64,000 nt of DNA from a virus. A program made the translations under genes and the position numbers. The stretch lies in the IMG/VR virus record IMGVR_UViG_3300028027_000002, positions 1 to 64,000 of that record; one strand, given 5' to 3'. Below are positions 1-5,446 of the stretch, in pieces. The notes below the pieces were generated by a model. That model ran no database searches. It worked only from the letters and a program-made list of their open reading frames with translations, and was not told the DNA's origin. Position 1 is the first letter of the stretch. Each line of letters opens with the position of its first letter.

Positions 1-85
1 CTGAAATAATTTCTCCCTGCAAGGTGCGTGAGAAATACATTTTTCCTACAAGTAGGTTTTCTATTGTATAGACATTTGCTGACAT
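1..85 (-). CDS. Small protein, 3' end beyond window (partial)
   Basis: An open frame runs from an ATG at 85 off the left edge of the window, giving 28 residues that begin MSANVYTIENLLVGKMYF, with no stop. An AGAGG sequence lies 11 nt upstream. The -10 hexamer of a DNA-damage-like promoter ends 33 nt before the ATG. I do not recognise the family. Position and promoter suggest it belongs to the same class of minus-strand early genes as those at 331-2045. Confidence 0.6.
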   Translation of the reverse strand, partial: MSANVYTIENLLVGKMYFSRTLQGEIIS

Positions 86-117
86 TTGCCAACCTCTTTC
101 TTTTTGTTATTAAATCT

Positions 118-140
118 ATCCTACCATGGGGGTCTGACAA
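118..140 (-). promoter_or_regulatory. DNA-damage-type (RecA-NDp/PafBC-like) promoter A
   Basis: The minus strand reads TTGTCAGAC, eight bases, then TAGGAT. This is the architecture of the mycobacterial RecA-independent damage promoter (TTGTCRGTG-N8-TAnnnT, the PafBC target). It matches TTGTCRG and the N8 spacing, but the last two bases of the upstream box differ. The same 23-bp element recurs at 978-1000 and 2099-2121, each time before a minus-strand gene. It drives the gene at 1-85. The assignment to PafBC is inference. Confidence 0.6.
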
Positions 141-282
141 ATCTTTGTTATTTATTTTTCTTACTATGTAAGTTTAGCCTATTAGCCATAAATTATCAAG
201 TTACTAGCGAGTAAATCCAAATAGTGAGACGCTCAACCTATGTGATAAAACTCACAGAGTGGCGACACGCCCGACCGCGACG

Positions 283-298
283 TCCCAAAAAATTGGGA
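283..298 (-). terminator. Possible hairpin downstream of the 331-944 operon
   Basis: TCCCAA and TTGGGA arms, six base pairs, surround a four-base A/T loop about 33 nt beyond the stop of the minus-strand gene ending at 331. There is no run of T after the second arm on the minus strand, so termination is uncertain. The rest of 86-330 shows no convincing gene. Confidence 0.25.
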
Positions 299-330
299 GC
301 AGTTTTAGATCTTGCTCAGGATTTTATTTA

Positions 331-522
331 TTATGAATTAGTATTTGCTAAATCATTTACGCCACATGCAATTTTAAAAGTCATTGGATTAAATCTTGGG
401 TTATCAGATAAAAACATGTCTGAAAAATCATAGATTAAATCTTCAAAAGTAAATTGGTCAATTAACTCTGAATAACTTTTTAGAATTTCAGCGGTAGCGA
501 CATAGTCCTTGCGTGTCATCAT
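331..522 (-). CDS. Small conserved-type phage protein, function unknown
   Basis: This 63-aa protein begins MMTRKDYVATAEILKSY and ends in a DNPRFNPMTFKIACGV-like stretch. That layout (N-terminal MTRKDYV helix, acidic middle, C-terminal DNPRF...F..ACGV) recurs in small early proteins of actinophages, whose function is unknown. The start is one of two adjacent ATGs and overlaps the stop of the upstream gene, with AAAGGTGG as ribosome site. It is probably the last gene of the operon 944 to 331. Confidence 0.75.
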   Translation of the reverse strand: MMTRKDYVATAEILKSYSELIDQFTFEDLIYDFSDMFLSDNPRFNPMTFKIACGVNDLANTNS

Positions 523-728
523 TATTCTGCCACCTTTAGAATTGCATAGGTACCACGCTCATTTAGTTCATCAAGCACTGGCTGAATTTTTGGTGTAAGT
601 AATTCTTTTAGCATTCCTTCAAGAAGTGTTATTTGCATTTCGTTTTCTAGTGCAAGAAGTTGCATACCGATTGGGTGAGTTTCATCAACCTCAGTTACGA
701 ATTTTAGATTGTGTTCGATTTTTACCAT
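522..728 (-). CDS. Small hypothetical protein
   Basis: A 68-aa protein beginning MVKIEHNLKFVTEVDETHP, predicted mostly helical with acidic and leucine-rich segments (LLALENEMQITLLEGMLKEL). It has no cysteines or membrane segment. It sits between the genes at 747-944 and 331-522, and its stop touches the next start, so the three are probably cotranscribed and translationally coupled. Function unknown. Confidence 0.7.
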   Translation of the reverse strand: MVKIEHNLKFVTEVDETHPIGMQLLALENEMQITLLEGMLKELLTPKIQPVLDELNERGTYAILKVAE

Positions 729-746
729 TGTTAGTTTTCCTATTCT

Positions 747-944
747 TTAGTTTGAGTTAGTAAGTGTACGAGTGCCACGAAGTGTGCCACTTAGACCGAG
801 AGCATCGCAAGCGATTTTTACAGATACGCCAACAGGTAATTGTGTTGGGTATTGTGATACGAATTGAGCAACCGCACCCTTAGAGGCAAGGTTGATTTTT
901 TTGACAGAACCATTAAAGGTTTCTAGTGTTAGAGTGTAAGTCAT
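747..944 (-). CDS. Small hypothetical protein
   Basis: A 65-aa protein beginning MTYTLTLETFNGSVKKINL. The ribosome site AAAGGAAG lies just upstream of the ATG, and the -10 of promoter B ends 34 nt before it, so it has a short leader. It is the first gene of the three-gene minus-strand operon. Beta-rich N-terminus, no recognisable domain, function unknown. Confidence 0.7.
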   Translation of the reverse strand: MTYTLTLETFNGSVKKINLASKGAVAQFVSQYPTQLPVGVSVKIACDALGLSGTLRGTRTLTNSN

Positions 945-977
945 TGAGAGACTTCCTTTCGTTAAGTTGATAAGACT

Positions 978-1000
978 ATCCTATCATGGGGGGCTGACAT
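978..1000 (-). promoter_or_regulatory. DNA-damage-type promoter B
   Basis: The minus strand reads ATGTCAGCC, eight bases, TAGGAT: a near copy of the element at 118-140 with identical internal spacing. It precedes the 944-331 operon. A LexA-like box lies about 175 bp farther upstream and a perfect CRP-like palindrome about 30 bp upstream. Confidence 0.6.
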
Positions 1001-1008
1001 TTTTGCCA

Positions 1009-1064
1009 CTTATTCGCTAAGGCTCATTGTGATTTACATCACACTTATTTGCTTAGGCTCATTG
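1009..1064 (-). repeat. Two copies of a CAATGAGCCT...AATAAG repeat
   Basis: Minus-strand copies at 1009-1029 and 1044-1064 read CAATGAGCCTWAGCRAATAAG. The same core, TATGAGCCTAGCAAATAAG, occurs twice on the plus strand at 2484-2502 and 2517-2535. The copies are 35 bp apart and bracket the CRP-like palindrome. Each begins with an ATG and could encode only a five-residue peptide. Confidence 0.6.
1028..1043. promoter_or_regulatory. Perfect GlxR/CRP-type palindrome
   Basis: TGTGA-TTTACA-TCACA matches the actinobacterial GlxR/CRP consensus TGTGANNTANNTCACA at every defined position. It lies 28 bp upstream of promoter B, between two copies of a 21-bp repeat (1009-1029 and 1044-1064, minus strand). 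Probably a binding site for the host cAMP-receptor regulator. Confidence 0.55.
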
Positions 1065-1140
1065 GCTAAACTGTCATTATTTAATTGTTATAGTAGAATA
1101 CTAGCAGATAAAAGTGAAAAAGTCAAGTTTAGACACGCAC

Positions 1141-1173
1141 AAATCGGACATTTTCTATGTGATTTACATCATA
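1141..1173. promoter_or_regulatory. AAATCGGACATT plus near-perfect CRP-like box
   Basis: AAATCGGACATT at 1141-1152 is followed by TGTGA-TTTACA-TCATA at 1158-1173, one base short of the GlxR/CRP consensus. The same pairing of AAATCGGACATT with a TGTGA box occurs at 2143-2169. It lies in the gene-free stretch 1001-1308. Confidence 0.45.
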
Positions 1174-1188
1174 CGAACATCTGTTCGA
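1173..1188. promoter_or_regulatory. LexA (SOS) box, actinobacterial type
   Basis: ACGAAC-ATCT-GTTCGA matches 11 of 12 defined positions of the actinobacterial SOS box TCGAAC-N4-GTTCGA. It is followed at 1188-1201 by AAACGACGTCGTTT and a T run. It stands in the same intergenic region as the damage-type promoter at 978-1000. Whether it represses that operon from this distance is uncertain. Confidence 0.5.
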
Positions 1189-1308
1189 AACGACGTCGTT
1201 TTTTTGCAGGGAATTTATTTATTCAGTTACAAATAAATAAAACCCATAACACAAACAGATCATTGAAAACCAAAAGAGTGCATTTCCATTTACAAAAAAG
1301 TCAATCAT

Positions 1309-1449
1309 TTATTCAACCTCAATTTCTCTATAGTCAATAACATGAAAGTCAAGTTGTCTTTCTAGAGGCATAGCCTTTAGCCATGATAGTGCAGACTCAA
1401 AATCTTCTGCTTCAACATCAACGAATAACTCAAAATTAAAAATAGCCAT
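1309..1449 (-). CDS. Small acidic protein
   Basis: A 46-aa protein starting MAIFNFELFVDVEAEDFESA and ending DYREIEVE. The ATG is preceded by AAAGGAGAATAAATAAA, a strong ribosome site. It is the last gene of the minus-strand operon 2045 to 1309. The alternation of strands and helices (FELFVDVE, FESALSWLK, DFHVIDYREIEV) suggests a small ferredoxin-like alpha/beta fold. Function unknown. Confidence 0.65.
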   Translation of the reverse strand: MAIFNFELFVDVEAEDFESALSWLKAMPLERQLDFHVIDYREIEVE

Positions 1450-1454
1450 TTTAT

Positions 1455-1619
1455 TTATTCTCCTTTCTTGTATAAAAAATCCCAAGCCTTACGGCATAAC
1501 ACGATAGACTTGCAGTTATCGCAACAGATAACACCATGAGGGTTTAACTCAAGGTCATACATGTCAATTGTGGTAGTTACTGCACCACATACAGATTTAA
1601 TTGGTACAAAGGTACTCAT
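1455..1619 (-). CDS. Small zinc-ribbon-like protein
   Basis: A 54-aa protein starting MSTFVPIKSVCGAV. Cysteines form C11 and a cluster CCDNC followed by LC near residues 32-42, a plausible zinc knuckle. Its ATG at 1619 overlaps the stop of the preceding gene (ATGA), which supports coupling in one operon. Function unknown; phage proteins of this size often modulate host enzymes, but nothing here says so directly. Confidence 0.65.
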   Translation of the reverse strand: MSTFVPIKSVCGAVTTTIDMYDLELNPHGVICCDNCKSIVLCRKAWDFLYKKGE

Positions 1620-1795
1620 TTAGAAACCTTCCAATCTGTCCACATAGGTAGACGCTCTGGGTCGGTATCGTTATACCAACGCTCAATGTTTTGTTCACAA
1701 TCTTGGCAGAAAGTGAATTGCTCATCTCCAATTTCTGAGATAGCAGATTTCATTGGATTGTGCTCTACGCACTTTTTATTTTCTAGTGTTATCAT
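1616..1795 (-). CDS. Small zinc-ribbon-like protein
   Basis: A 59-aa protein from ATG at 1795: MITLENKKCVEHNP, later FCQDCEQ and a Trp-rich tail (RWYNDTD, MWTDWKVSK). A C-x2-H and a C-x2-C pair could bind zinc. A TTG at 1804 would add three residues, but the AAAGG ribosome site is nine bases from the ATG, so I prefer the ATG. Second gene of the operon. Confidence 0.65.
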   Translation of the reverse strand: MITLENKKCVEHNPMKSAISEIGDEQFTFCQDCEQNIERWYNDTDPERLPMWTDWKVSK

Positions 1796-1862
1796 TTTTG
1801 ACAACCTTTCTTTTTTTTATTAGTTAATTTTTATTTATTAAGTTTTTTATTTCTCTAATTTC

Positions 1863-2045
1863 TTAGAGAGAGCGACCACATTGTGAGTGGTAGCAAGTAC
1901 GACCATAAGAGTCGCCATTTGTTGTACAAATGTCGTGAATTGTAGCGGGTGCAAGTATTACTTGACCGCATTGGCATAAATTCATCATGCCTTTAGGGTA
2001 ATCGCTAGTAGTAGCGAACCCTTGTCCAAATAGTGAATTACTCAT
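1863..2045 (-). CDS. Small cysteine-containing protein
   Basis: A 60-aa protein starting MSNSLFGQGFATTSDYPKG, with LCQCGQ, a central Cys (DICTTNG) and C-terminal TCYHSQCG. The paired CxC and CxxxxC suggest metal binding. AAAGGAG precedes the ATG, and promoter C lies about 50 bp upstream. First gene of the minus-strand operon reaching 1309. Family not recognised. Confidence 0.65.
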   Translation of the reverse strand: MSNSLFGQGFATTSDYPKGMMNLCQCGQVILAPATIHDICTTNGDSYGRTCYHSQCGRSL

Positions 2046-2098
2046 TTAGTAACTCCTTTCTGTTAAATAACCTTTATTTAACTTTCTTTATACTAGTA

Positions 2099-2121
2099 AG
2101 TATAGCAGGGGGGTCTGACAA
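2099..2121 (-). promoter_or_regulatory. DNA-damage-type promoter C
   Basis: The minus strand reads TTGTCAGAC, eight bases, TATACT. This is the third copy of the 23-bp element, here with a near-consensus -10 and an upstream TG. It drives the operon 2045 to 1309 with a leader of about 47 nt. Confidence 0.6.
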
Positions 2122-2142
2122 ATAGCAGGGTATAAAAGGTAT

Positions 2143-2185
2143 AAATCGGACATTGTGATGTAGCACACATGTGATGTACACCACA
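2143..2185. promoter_or_regulatory. AAATCGGACATT with two overlapping CRP-like half-sites
   Basis: AAATCGGACATT (2143-2154) runs into TGTGATGTAGCACACA (2154-2169) and TGTGATGTACACCACA (2170-2185). The second keeps the TGTGANNTANNNCACA frame with one mismatch to GlxR/CRP. It abuts the DnaA boxes. Confidence 0.45.
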
Positions 2186-2189
2186 TTAG

Positions 2190-2209
2190 TTATACACAGG
2201 TTATCCACA
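2190..2209 (+). promoter_or_regulatory. Two perfect DnaA boxes
   Basis: TTATACACA (2190-2198) and TTATCCACA (2201-2209) both fit the DnaA box TTATNCACA exactly, in the same orientation and two bases apart. They are followed by a CCCCTATATA-rich stretch (2217-2275) and by four iterons. This is the strongest sign of a replication origin in the window. Confidence 0.6.
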
Positions 2210-2280
2210 GGGGACGTCCCCTATATACCCCCCTATATAGGTACCCCTATATGTACCCCCCTATATAGGCGTATACGCCC

Positions 2281-2373
2281 AAGACTGGTCATGTGCATAT
2301 AGGCCTAAGACCAGTCATGTGCCTATGCACCTAAGATCAGTCATGTGTATATGCGCCTAAGACTGGTCATTTA
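2281..2373 (+). repeat. Four 26-bp iterons
   Basis: Units starting AAGACTGGTCATGTG, AAGACCAGTCATGTG, AAGATCAGTCATGTG and AAGACTGGTCATTTA begin at 2281, 2307, 2333 and 2359, an exact 26-bp period. The last unit is partial. Preceding bases CCTAAGA and following TATA/TATG are also conserved. Such arrays typically bind a replication initiator or partition protein. Confidence 0.7.
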
Positions 2374-2382
2374 GACGTCCCG

Positions 2383-2398
2383 TGTGATGCGAATCACA
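2383..2398. promoter_or_regulatory. CRP-type palindrome
   Basis: TGTGA-TGCGAA-TCACA is a perfect TGTGA-N6-TCACA palindrome. It lies 22 bp upstream of the -35 box of the plus-strand promoter at 2420-2448, a typical activator position. Confidence 0.5.
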
Positions 2399-2419
2399 TG
2401 CGACACGCCGTGTTATAAC

Positions 2420-2448
2420 TTGACTTTTGGGGGTAGATGTGTTATTAT
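2420..2448 (+). promoter_or_regulatory. SigA-type promoter for the small plus-strand genes
   Basis: TTGACT and TATTAT are separated by 17 bp. Transcription would start near 2455 and run into the genes at 2748-3661 through a leader of about 290 nt that contains the TGAGCCT repeats and another CRP-like box (AGTGA-CCTAAA-TCACA, 2534-2549). Confidence 0.6.
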
Positions 2449-2483
2449 ACTAGTATAAGAAAAATTAAATAGAGATAAAAGGT

Positions 2484-2535
2484 TATGAGCCTAGCAAATA
2501 AGATAACGAATTGTTATATGAGCCTAGCAAATAAG
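2484..2535 (+). repeat. Direct repeat TATGAGCCTAGCAAATAAG in leader
   Basis: Two exact 19-bp copies at 2484-2502 and 2517-2535, 33 bp apart. They are in frame with each other and together form a 17-codon ORF (MSLANK...MSLANK) ending in TGA, with AAAGG just before the first ATG. Further TGAGCCT motifs occur near 2648 and 2660. The function could be a leader peptide or a protein-binding site. Confidence 0.5.
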
Positions 2536-2747
2536 TGACCTAAATCACAAGCCTCACGCTCCACATAGTGAGACTACTAGTGAGTATACTAGACAGTACG
2601 GGAAATGTCTGCTAGTATTACTACTATAACAATTAAATAAAAAAGTTTGAGCCTTTAGGGTGAGCCTCTAGAAAATAGAGCAAATAAATCTAAAGCAAAT
2701 AAAACTTAGCCCCTATTAACTAATAAAAAAAGAAAGGTGGTCTATAA

Positions 2748-2954
2748 ATGACTACATTAAGTAACTACTCTAACATAGAGGTAGGCGATACCATTACCCT
2801 ACCTAATTGCATGAACCTTGTTAAATCAGGGGTAATTGTAAAAATTAGAAAATGGAATGGTAGCGCAATGCGTGTTATCTGCTCCAATGGTGCTATTTTT
2901 GAGTTAAATAAGCACAAGCGTGATTTTATCCTCACTAGAGAGGAGAATAACTAA
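2748..2954 (+). CDS. Small beta-rich protein
   Basis: A 68-aa protein starting MTTLSNYSNIEVGDTITLPN. The pattern VGDTITLPN...GVIVKIRKWNGSAMRVICSNGAIFELN resembles a small SH3/KOW-like beta barrel. AGAAAGGTGG precedes the ATG. It is the first gene of the plus-strand run and overlaps the next start (TAATG). Function unknown. Confidence 0.7.
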   Translation: MTTLSNYSNIEVGDTITLPNCMNLVKSGVIVKIRKWNGSAMRVICSNGAIFELNKHKRDFILTREENN

Positions 2955-3043
2955 TGAGCCTACCCCTTATTGTCCTAGCCTTGTCAGTGCTATCCGCTAT
3001 AATTGTGCTTATCCCTACTATGTTAGATAAGAGTGAATTCTAA
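2954..3043 (+). CDS. Tiny single-pass membrane peptide
   Basis: A 29-aa ORF starting MSLPLIVLALSVLSAIIV and ending MLDKSEF, almost wholly one hydrophobic helix. Its ATG overlaps the previous stop and its stop overlaps the next ATG (TAATG both times), with AGAGGAGAATAA upstream. The exact stop/start packing argues it is real. Possible role at the membrane; function unknown. Confidence 0.6.
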   Translation: MSLPLIVLALSVLSAIIVLIPTMLDKSEF

Positions 3044-3147
3044 TGCACTTATACTTATGCTCATCATGCAACACGCTTGCAATCGTTACCCAAAAAGGAA
3101 AACAAATAACAATCAACCCCTGCTCATGCACTAAAGAAAAGAGATAA
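3043..3147 (+). CDS. Tiny zinc-knuckle protein
   Basis: A 34-aa ORF, MHLYLCSSCNTLAIV then NPCSCTKEKR. C-x2-C and C-x-C motifs can form one zinc site. It is stop/start coupled with the preceding membrane peptide. Function unknown. Confidence 0.6.
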   Translation: MHLYLCSSCNTLAIVTQKGKQITINPCSCTKEKR

Positions 3148-3151
3148 ATAA

Positions 3152-3361
3152 ATGAACACAAATACATGCAAGGTAATTAACTGCGACTCAACAGAGTTGG
3201 TCTATAGTGGAACAGATGCCTTTATGCTAGGCATCAACACAGAAACCTATTGCTATAAGTGCGCTAATGCTTATGCACAAATAGATAGAGTTATGTCTAA
3301 GGTAAGACAAGATTACCTAGACTCGCTCACTCCTCCATCAACACTCACTACATCAGACTAA
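3152..3361 (+). CDS. Small cysteine-paired protein
   Basis: A 69-aa protein starting MNTNTCKVINCDSTELVYSG, with CYKCANAYAQ in the middle: two Cys pairs (C-x4-C and C-x2-C) compatible with one zinc ribbon. A helical C-terminal half follows. AAAGAGATAA is the ribosome site. Same operon as its neighbours. Function unknown. Confidence 0.65.
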   Translation: MNTNTCKVINCDSTELVYSGTDAFMLGINTETYCYKCANAYAQIDRVMSKVRQDYLDSLTPPSTLTTSD

Positions 3362-3370
3362 GGAGAATAA

Positions 3371-3661
3371 ATGTTCGATTTTATTTCTGCACCATTTGAG
3401 TGGTTTGCCAATGTTGTGCAATACTCGCTCATTTTTATGGCGGTAATGATGCTAGTGCTAACAATAGGCGCGGTGGTTGCAATTCCTTTAGGTCTAAAAC
3501 TTTTAGGTGTTGCATTCGCTAAAACTATTGTAGTAGAAACTAGCAAGGTACTAAGAGACATAGGTATTACTAACATAGACCTCAAGCAAGCAAAAGAAAA
3601 CGAAAAAATGAAGGCTTGGGTAGATCGCAAGGTGGTACCGATACTAAGTAAATCTGGTTAG
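3371..3661 (+). CDS. Small inner-membrane protein
   Basis: A 96-aa protein starting MFDFISAPFEWFANVVQYSL. A long hydrophobic stretch (about residues 18-52, LIFMAVMMLVLTIGAVVAIP then LGLKLLGVAF) gives one or two membrane helices, followed by a charged soluble tail. AAGGAGAATAA lies before the ATG. Last gene of the early plus-strand operon, followed by a hairpin at 3688-3720. Function unknown. Confidence 0.7.
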   Translation: MFDFISAPFEWFANVVQYSLIFMAVMMLVLTIGAVVAIPLGLKLLGVAFAKTIVVETSKVLRDIGITNIDLKQAKENEKMKAWVDRKVVPILSKSG

Positions 3662-3687
3662 CACCACCCAGTAGTATTTATTAAGTA

Positions 3688-3720
3688 GGTACCAGTAGTT
3701 AAATAAAAATTGCTGGTACC
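3688..3720 (+). terminator. Hairpin after small plus-strand operon
   Basis: GGTACCAG (3688-3695) pairs with CTGGTACC (3713-3720) around a 17-base A/T loop, followed by TCTTACT. It lies 27 bp after the stop of the membrane-protein gene. The remainder up to 3894 is A/T-rich with nothing recognisable apart from TTTTGGGACGT at 3770-3780. Confidence 0.5.
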
Positions 3721-3894
3721 TCTTACTAAATAAAATAAAAATAAATAAAAAAATAAATTAACATCAAAATTTTGGGACGTTTATGTGCTCACTATATTTT
3801 TGCCCTACTTTTTTTAAAACCCTGCATCATACATCTGGTAAAAATATTCAGATTTTGGGGTATTTGAATTTTTGAAATTTTTTCAGAATGGTGC

Positions 3895-3900
3895 TATAAT
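3895..3900 (+). promoter_or_regulatory. Extended -10 promoter, leaderless
   Basis: TGC-TATAAT ends six bases before the ATG at 3907, so the transcript probably begins at or next to the start codon. Confidence 0.5.
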
Positions 3901-3906
3901 TGGTCC

Positions 3907-3993
3907 ATGACCGAAGAAAAGTTAACCCTGTGTTGCGATGCATGCACATGCACCAACTCACACAGATCAGCACCACCAACAGACCAAGAATAG
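3907..3993 (+). CDS. Tiny Cys-rich ORF
   Basis: A 28-aa ORF starting MTEEKLTLCCDACTCTNSH. CC-x2-C-x-C is an unusual dense cysteine cluster. It begins six bases after a perfect TATAAT and could be a leaderless small protein or a leader peptide for the sulfotransferase-like gene at 4020. There is no homology I can name. Confidence 0.4.
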   Translation: MTEEKLTLCCDACTCTNSHRSAPPTDQE

Positions 3994-4019
3994 TCAAGGC
4001 TGTTTAGGGGTATCCTGAC

Positions 4020-4664
4020 ATGTACATACACATAGAATCACTTGAAAGAAGTGGCAGCACCTTCTTTGCCTATGCAATTTCTTTGGCAACTGGGATAGAC
4101 GTTAAATCAAGTCCAGATCACAAACTATACCCACTACAAACATATGACGGTATAGATCCTTTTATAATCACATTAAGAGATGCTCTTCCATCCATAGTGT
4201 CTGCAAAAATATATAGAGATTATTTTTACAACAACAAACTCTCTAACTCCTATGACATAGAAAACACACTCTTAGAGAACATAATTGCCAGGTATAAAGA
4301 GTACACCCAATACCTAATAGACAACCCTAAATTCTTTATAGCACCATTTCAAGAATTTACAAAGGATCATAACAAGGTAATAGATCTAATAGCCTACACA
4401 TATCCAAGCATAAAGAATGTAAGGCCAGTAACCTATGAAGATATTGCTGAGAGAGCAGCCCATGTAATTAAAACAGTATATCAGCCTGAAATTGGAAACC
4501 TTCCAAGAGAAAAGCATGAGAAAAAGGACGAAATAGAAAAACTTATTTTAAAAGATTATTCAGATGATATAGATTATATTCAGTCTAACATAAACAAACT
4601 ATATAATAAATATTATGCTCTAGAGTTAGAGTATAACAAAAATACGACAGGAGATAAAAAATAA
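4020..4664 (+). CDS. P-loop sulfotransferase-like protein 1
   Basis: A 214-aa protein. The N-terminal ESLERSGSTFF (residues 6-16) resembles the 5'-phosphosulfate-binding loop of sulfotransferases, and FIITLRDALPSIVSAK near residue 50 resembles the 3'-phosphate-binding R...S segment. A conserved FIAPFQEFTKDHN block follows. It is a full-length paralogue of the protein at 5447-6043 (shared LERSG, LRD-LPSI-SAK-YRDY, FTKDHN, NLPRE-H and DIDY-Q-NIN motifs). If active it would move sulfate from PAPS to a sugar or protein. No ribosome site is obvious. The assignment rests on short motifs only. Confidence 0.5.
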   Translation: MYIHIESLERSGSTFFAYAISLATGIDVKSSPDHKLYPLQTYDGIDPFIITLRDALPSIVSAKIYRDYFYNNKLSNSYDIENTLLENIIARYKEYTQYLIDNPKFFIAPFQEFTKDHNKVIDLIAYTYPSIKNVRPVTYEDIAERAAHVIKTVYQPEIGNLPREKHEKKDEIEKLILKDYSDDIDYIQSNINKLYNKYYALELEYNKNTTGDKK

Positions 4665-4874
4665 ATGGGAATACTAGAAAATTTTGAAAACGCCTGGGAC
4701 ATAGATTTCCAGGAAGAACCAAAGGCTCCTGAATTCGAATCTAAGCCTATGCCAATAACAGATAACATGGGAAGAGAATTATTTTGGGAAGATGCAGGAC
4801 GCCCAGAAGAGACATCACTGTCTGTAAAATTATTTTCAGATACTGTTTGTTCTAACTGTTCTTGTAAAGACTAA
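4665..4874 (+). CDS. Small acidic protein, unknown
   Basis: A 69-aa protein starting MGILENFENAWDIDFQEEPK. Acidic, and ends in a CSNCSCKD cluster. AGGAGATAAAAAATAA upstream is a good ribosome site inside the end of the preceding gene. It sits between the first sulfotransferase-like gene and an oxygenase gene; the Cys cluster may bind metal. Family not recognised. Confidence 0.65.
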   Translation: MGILENFENAWDIDFQEEPKAPEFESKPMPITDNMGRELFWEDAGRPEETSLSVKLFSDTVCSNCSCKD

Positions 4875-4877
4875 AGC

Positions 4878-5426
4878 ATGCAAGAACTTGCTCCAGGTAT
4901 AGTGCTATATAGTGATGTAATTAAAAATTATTCTGAAGTAAGGGATAGAATACAATCAACTGAGCCTATCTGGGAAGCAGCAAAGACAATGTCTGGTGAG
5001 GAAAAAGAATATAGAGATACCGATCTATCTGTTGTTAAATATAAAATTTCAGAAAACACTAATGATTTTGCTAAAGACATATCTAGAACCTTTTCCAATT
5101 CTTTTGAAAAAATAGAAAAAGAGTACATGGCCTCCTATAAAACCTATTGTCCAGATCACACAAACTATGCAATATTAAGATACGGCAAAGGTCAATTTTT
5201 TACAGATCACATTGATGATTTTCACGGTATAGACAGGCGCATATCTTCAGTGTATTATCTAAATGATAACTTTACTGGAGGGGTAATATCGTTTCCAAGA
5301 TTTAATATATCTTATCAGCCAGTTGCAAACGAGTTACTCTTATTTCCGTCTGCATACGTATACAATCACTCGATAAGCCCAGTAGAAGAAGGAACCCGAT
5401 ACTCTGTTGTTTCTTGGATGAAATAA
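4878..5426 (+). CDS. 2-oxoglutarate/Fe(II) dioxygenase, prolyl-hydroxylase-like
   Basis: A 182-aa double-stranded beta-helix oxygenase. Iron ligands are H111-x-D113 and H164, and the 2-oxoglutarate anchor is R174, ten residues after the second His. VYYLNDNFTGG and the FPRF...LLFPSAYVYNHS block match the prolyl-4-hydroxylase family (2OG-FeII_Oxy_3). It should couple 2-oxoglutarate decarboxylation to hydroxylation of a protein side chain, in the host cytoplasm. Flanked by sulfotransferase-like paralogues; the substrate may be a fibre protein (inference). Confidence 0.75.
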   Translation: MQELAPGIVLYSDVIKNYSEVRDRIQSTEPIWEAAKTMSGEEKEYRDTDLSVVKYKISENTNDFAKDISRTFSNSFEKIEKEYMASYKTYCPDHTNYAILRYGKGQFFTDHIDDFHGIDRRISSVYYLNDNFTGGVISFPRFNISYQPVANELLLFPSAYVYNHSISPVEEGTRYSVVSWMK

Positions 5427-5434
5427 CTTAGTGG

Positions 5435-5440
5435 TAAAAT
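5435..5440 (+). promoter_or_regulatory. Extended -10 promoter, leaderless
   Basis: TGG-TAAAAT ends six bases before the ATG at 5447. Confidence 0.45.
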
Positions 5441-5446
5441 AATAAT

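Noticed and set aside
224-433. 69-aa plus-strand ORF
   Set aside because: GTG start, no ribosome site, and it overlaps the better-supported minus-strand gene at 331-522.
1029-1340. 103-aa plus-strand ORF
   Set aside because: It runs through the CRP-like and LexA-like sites and into a real minus-strand gene, has no ribosome site and unusual composition; likely chance.
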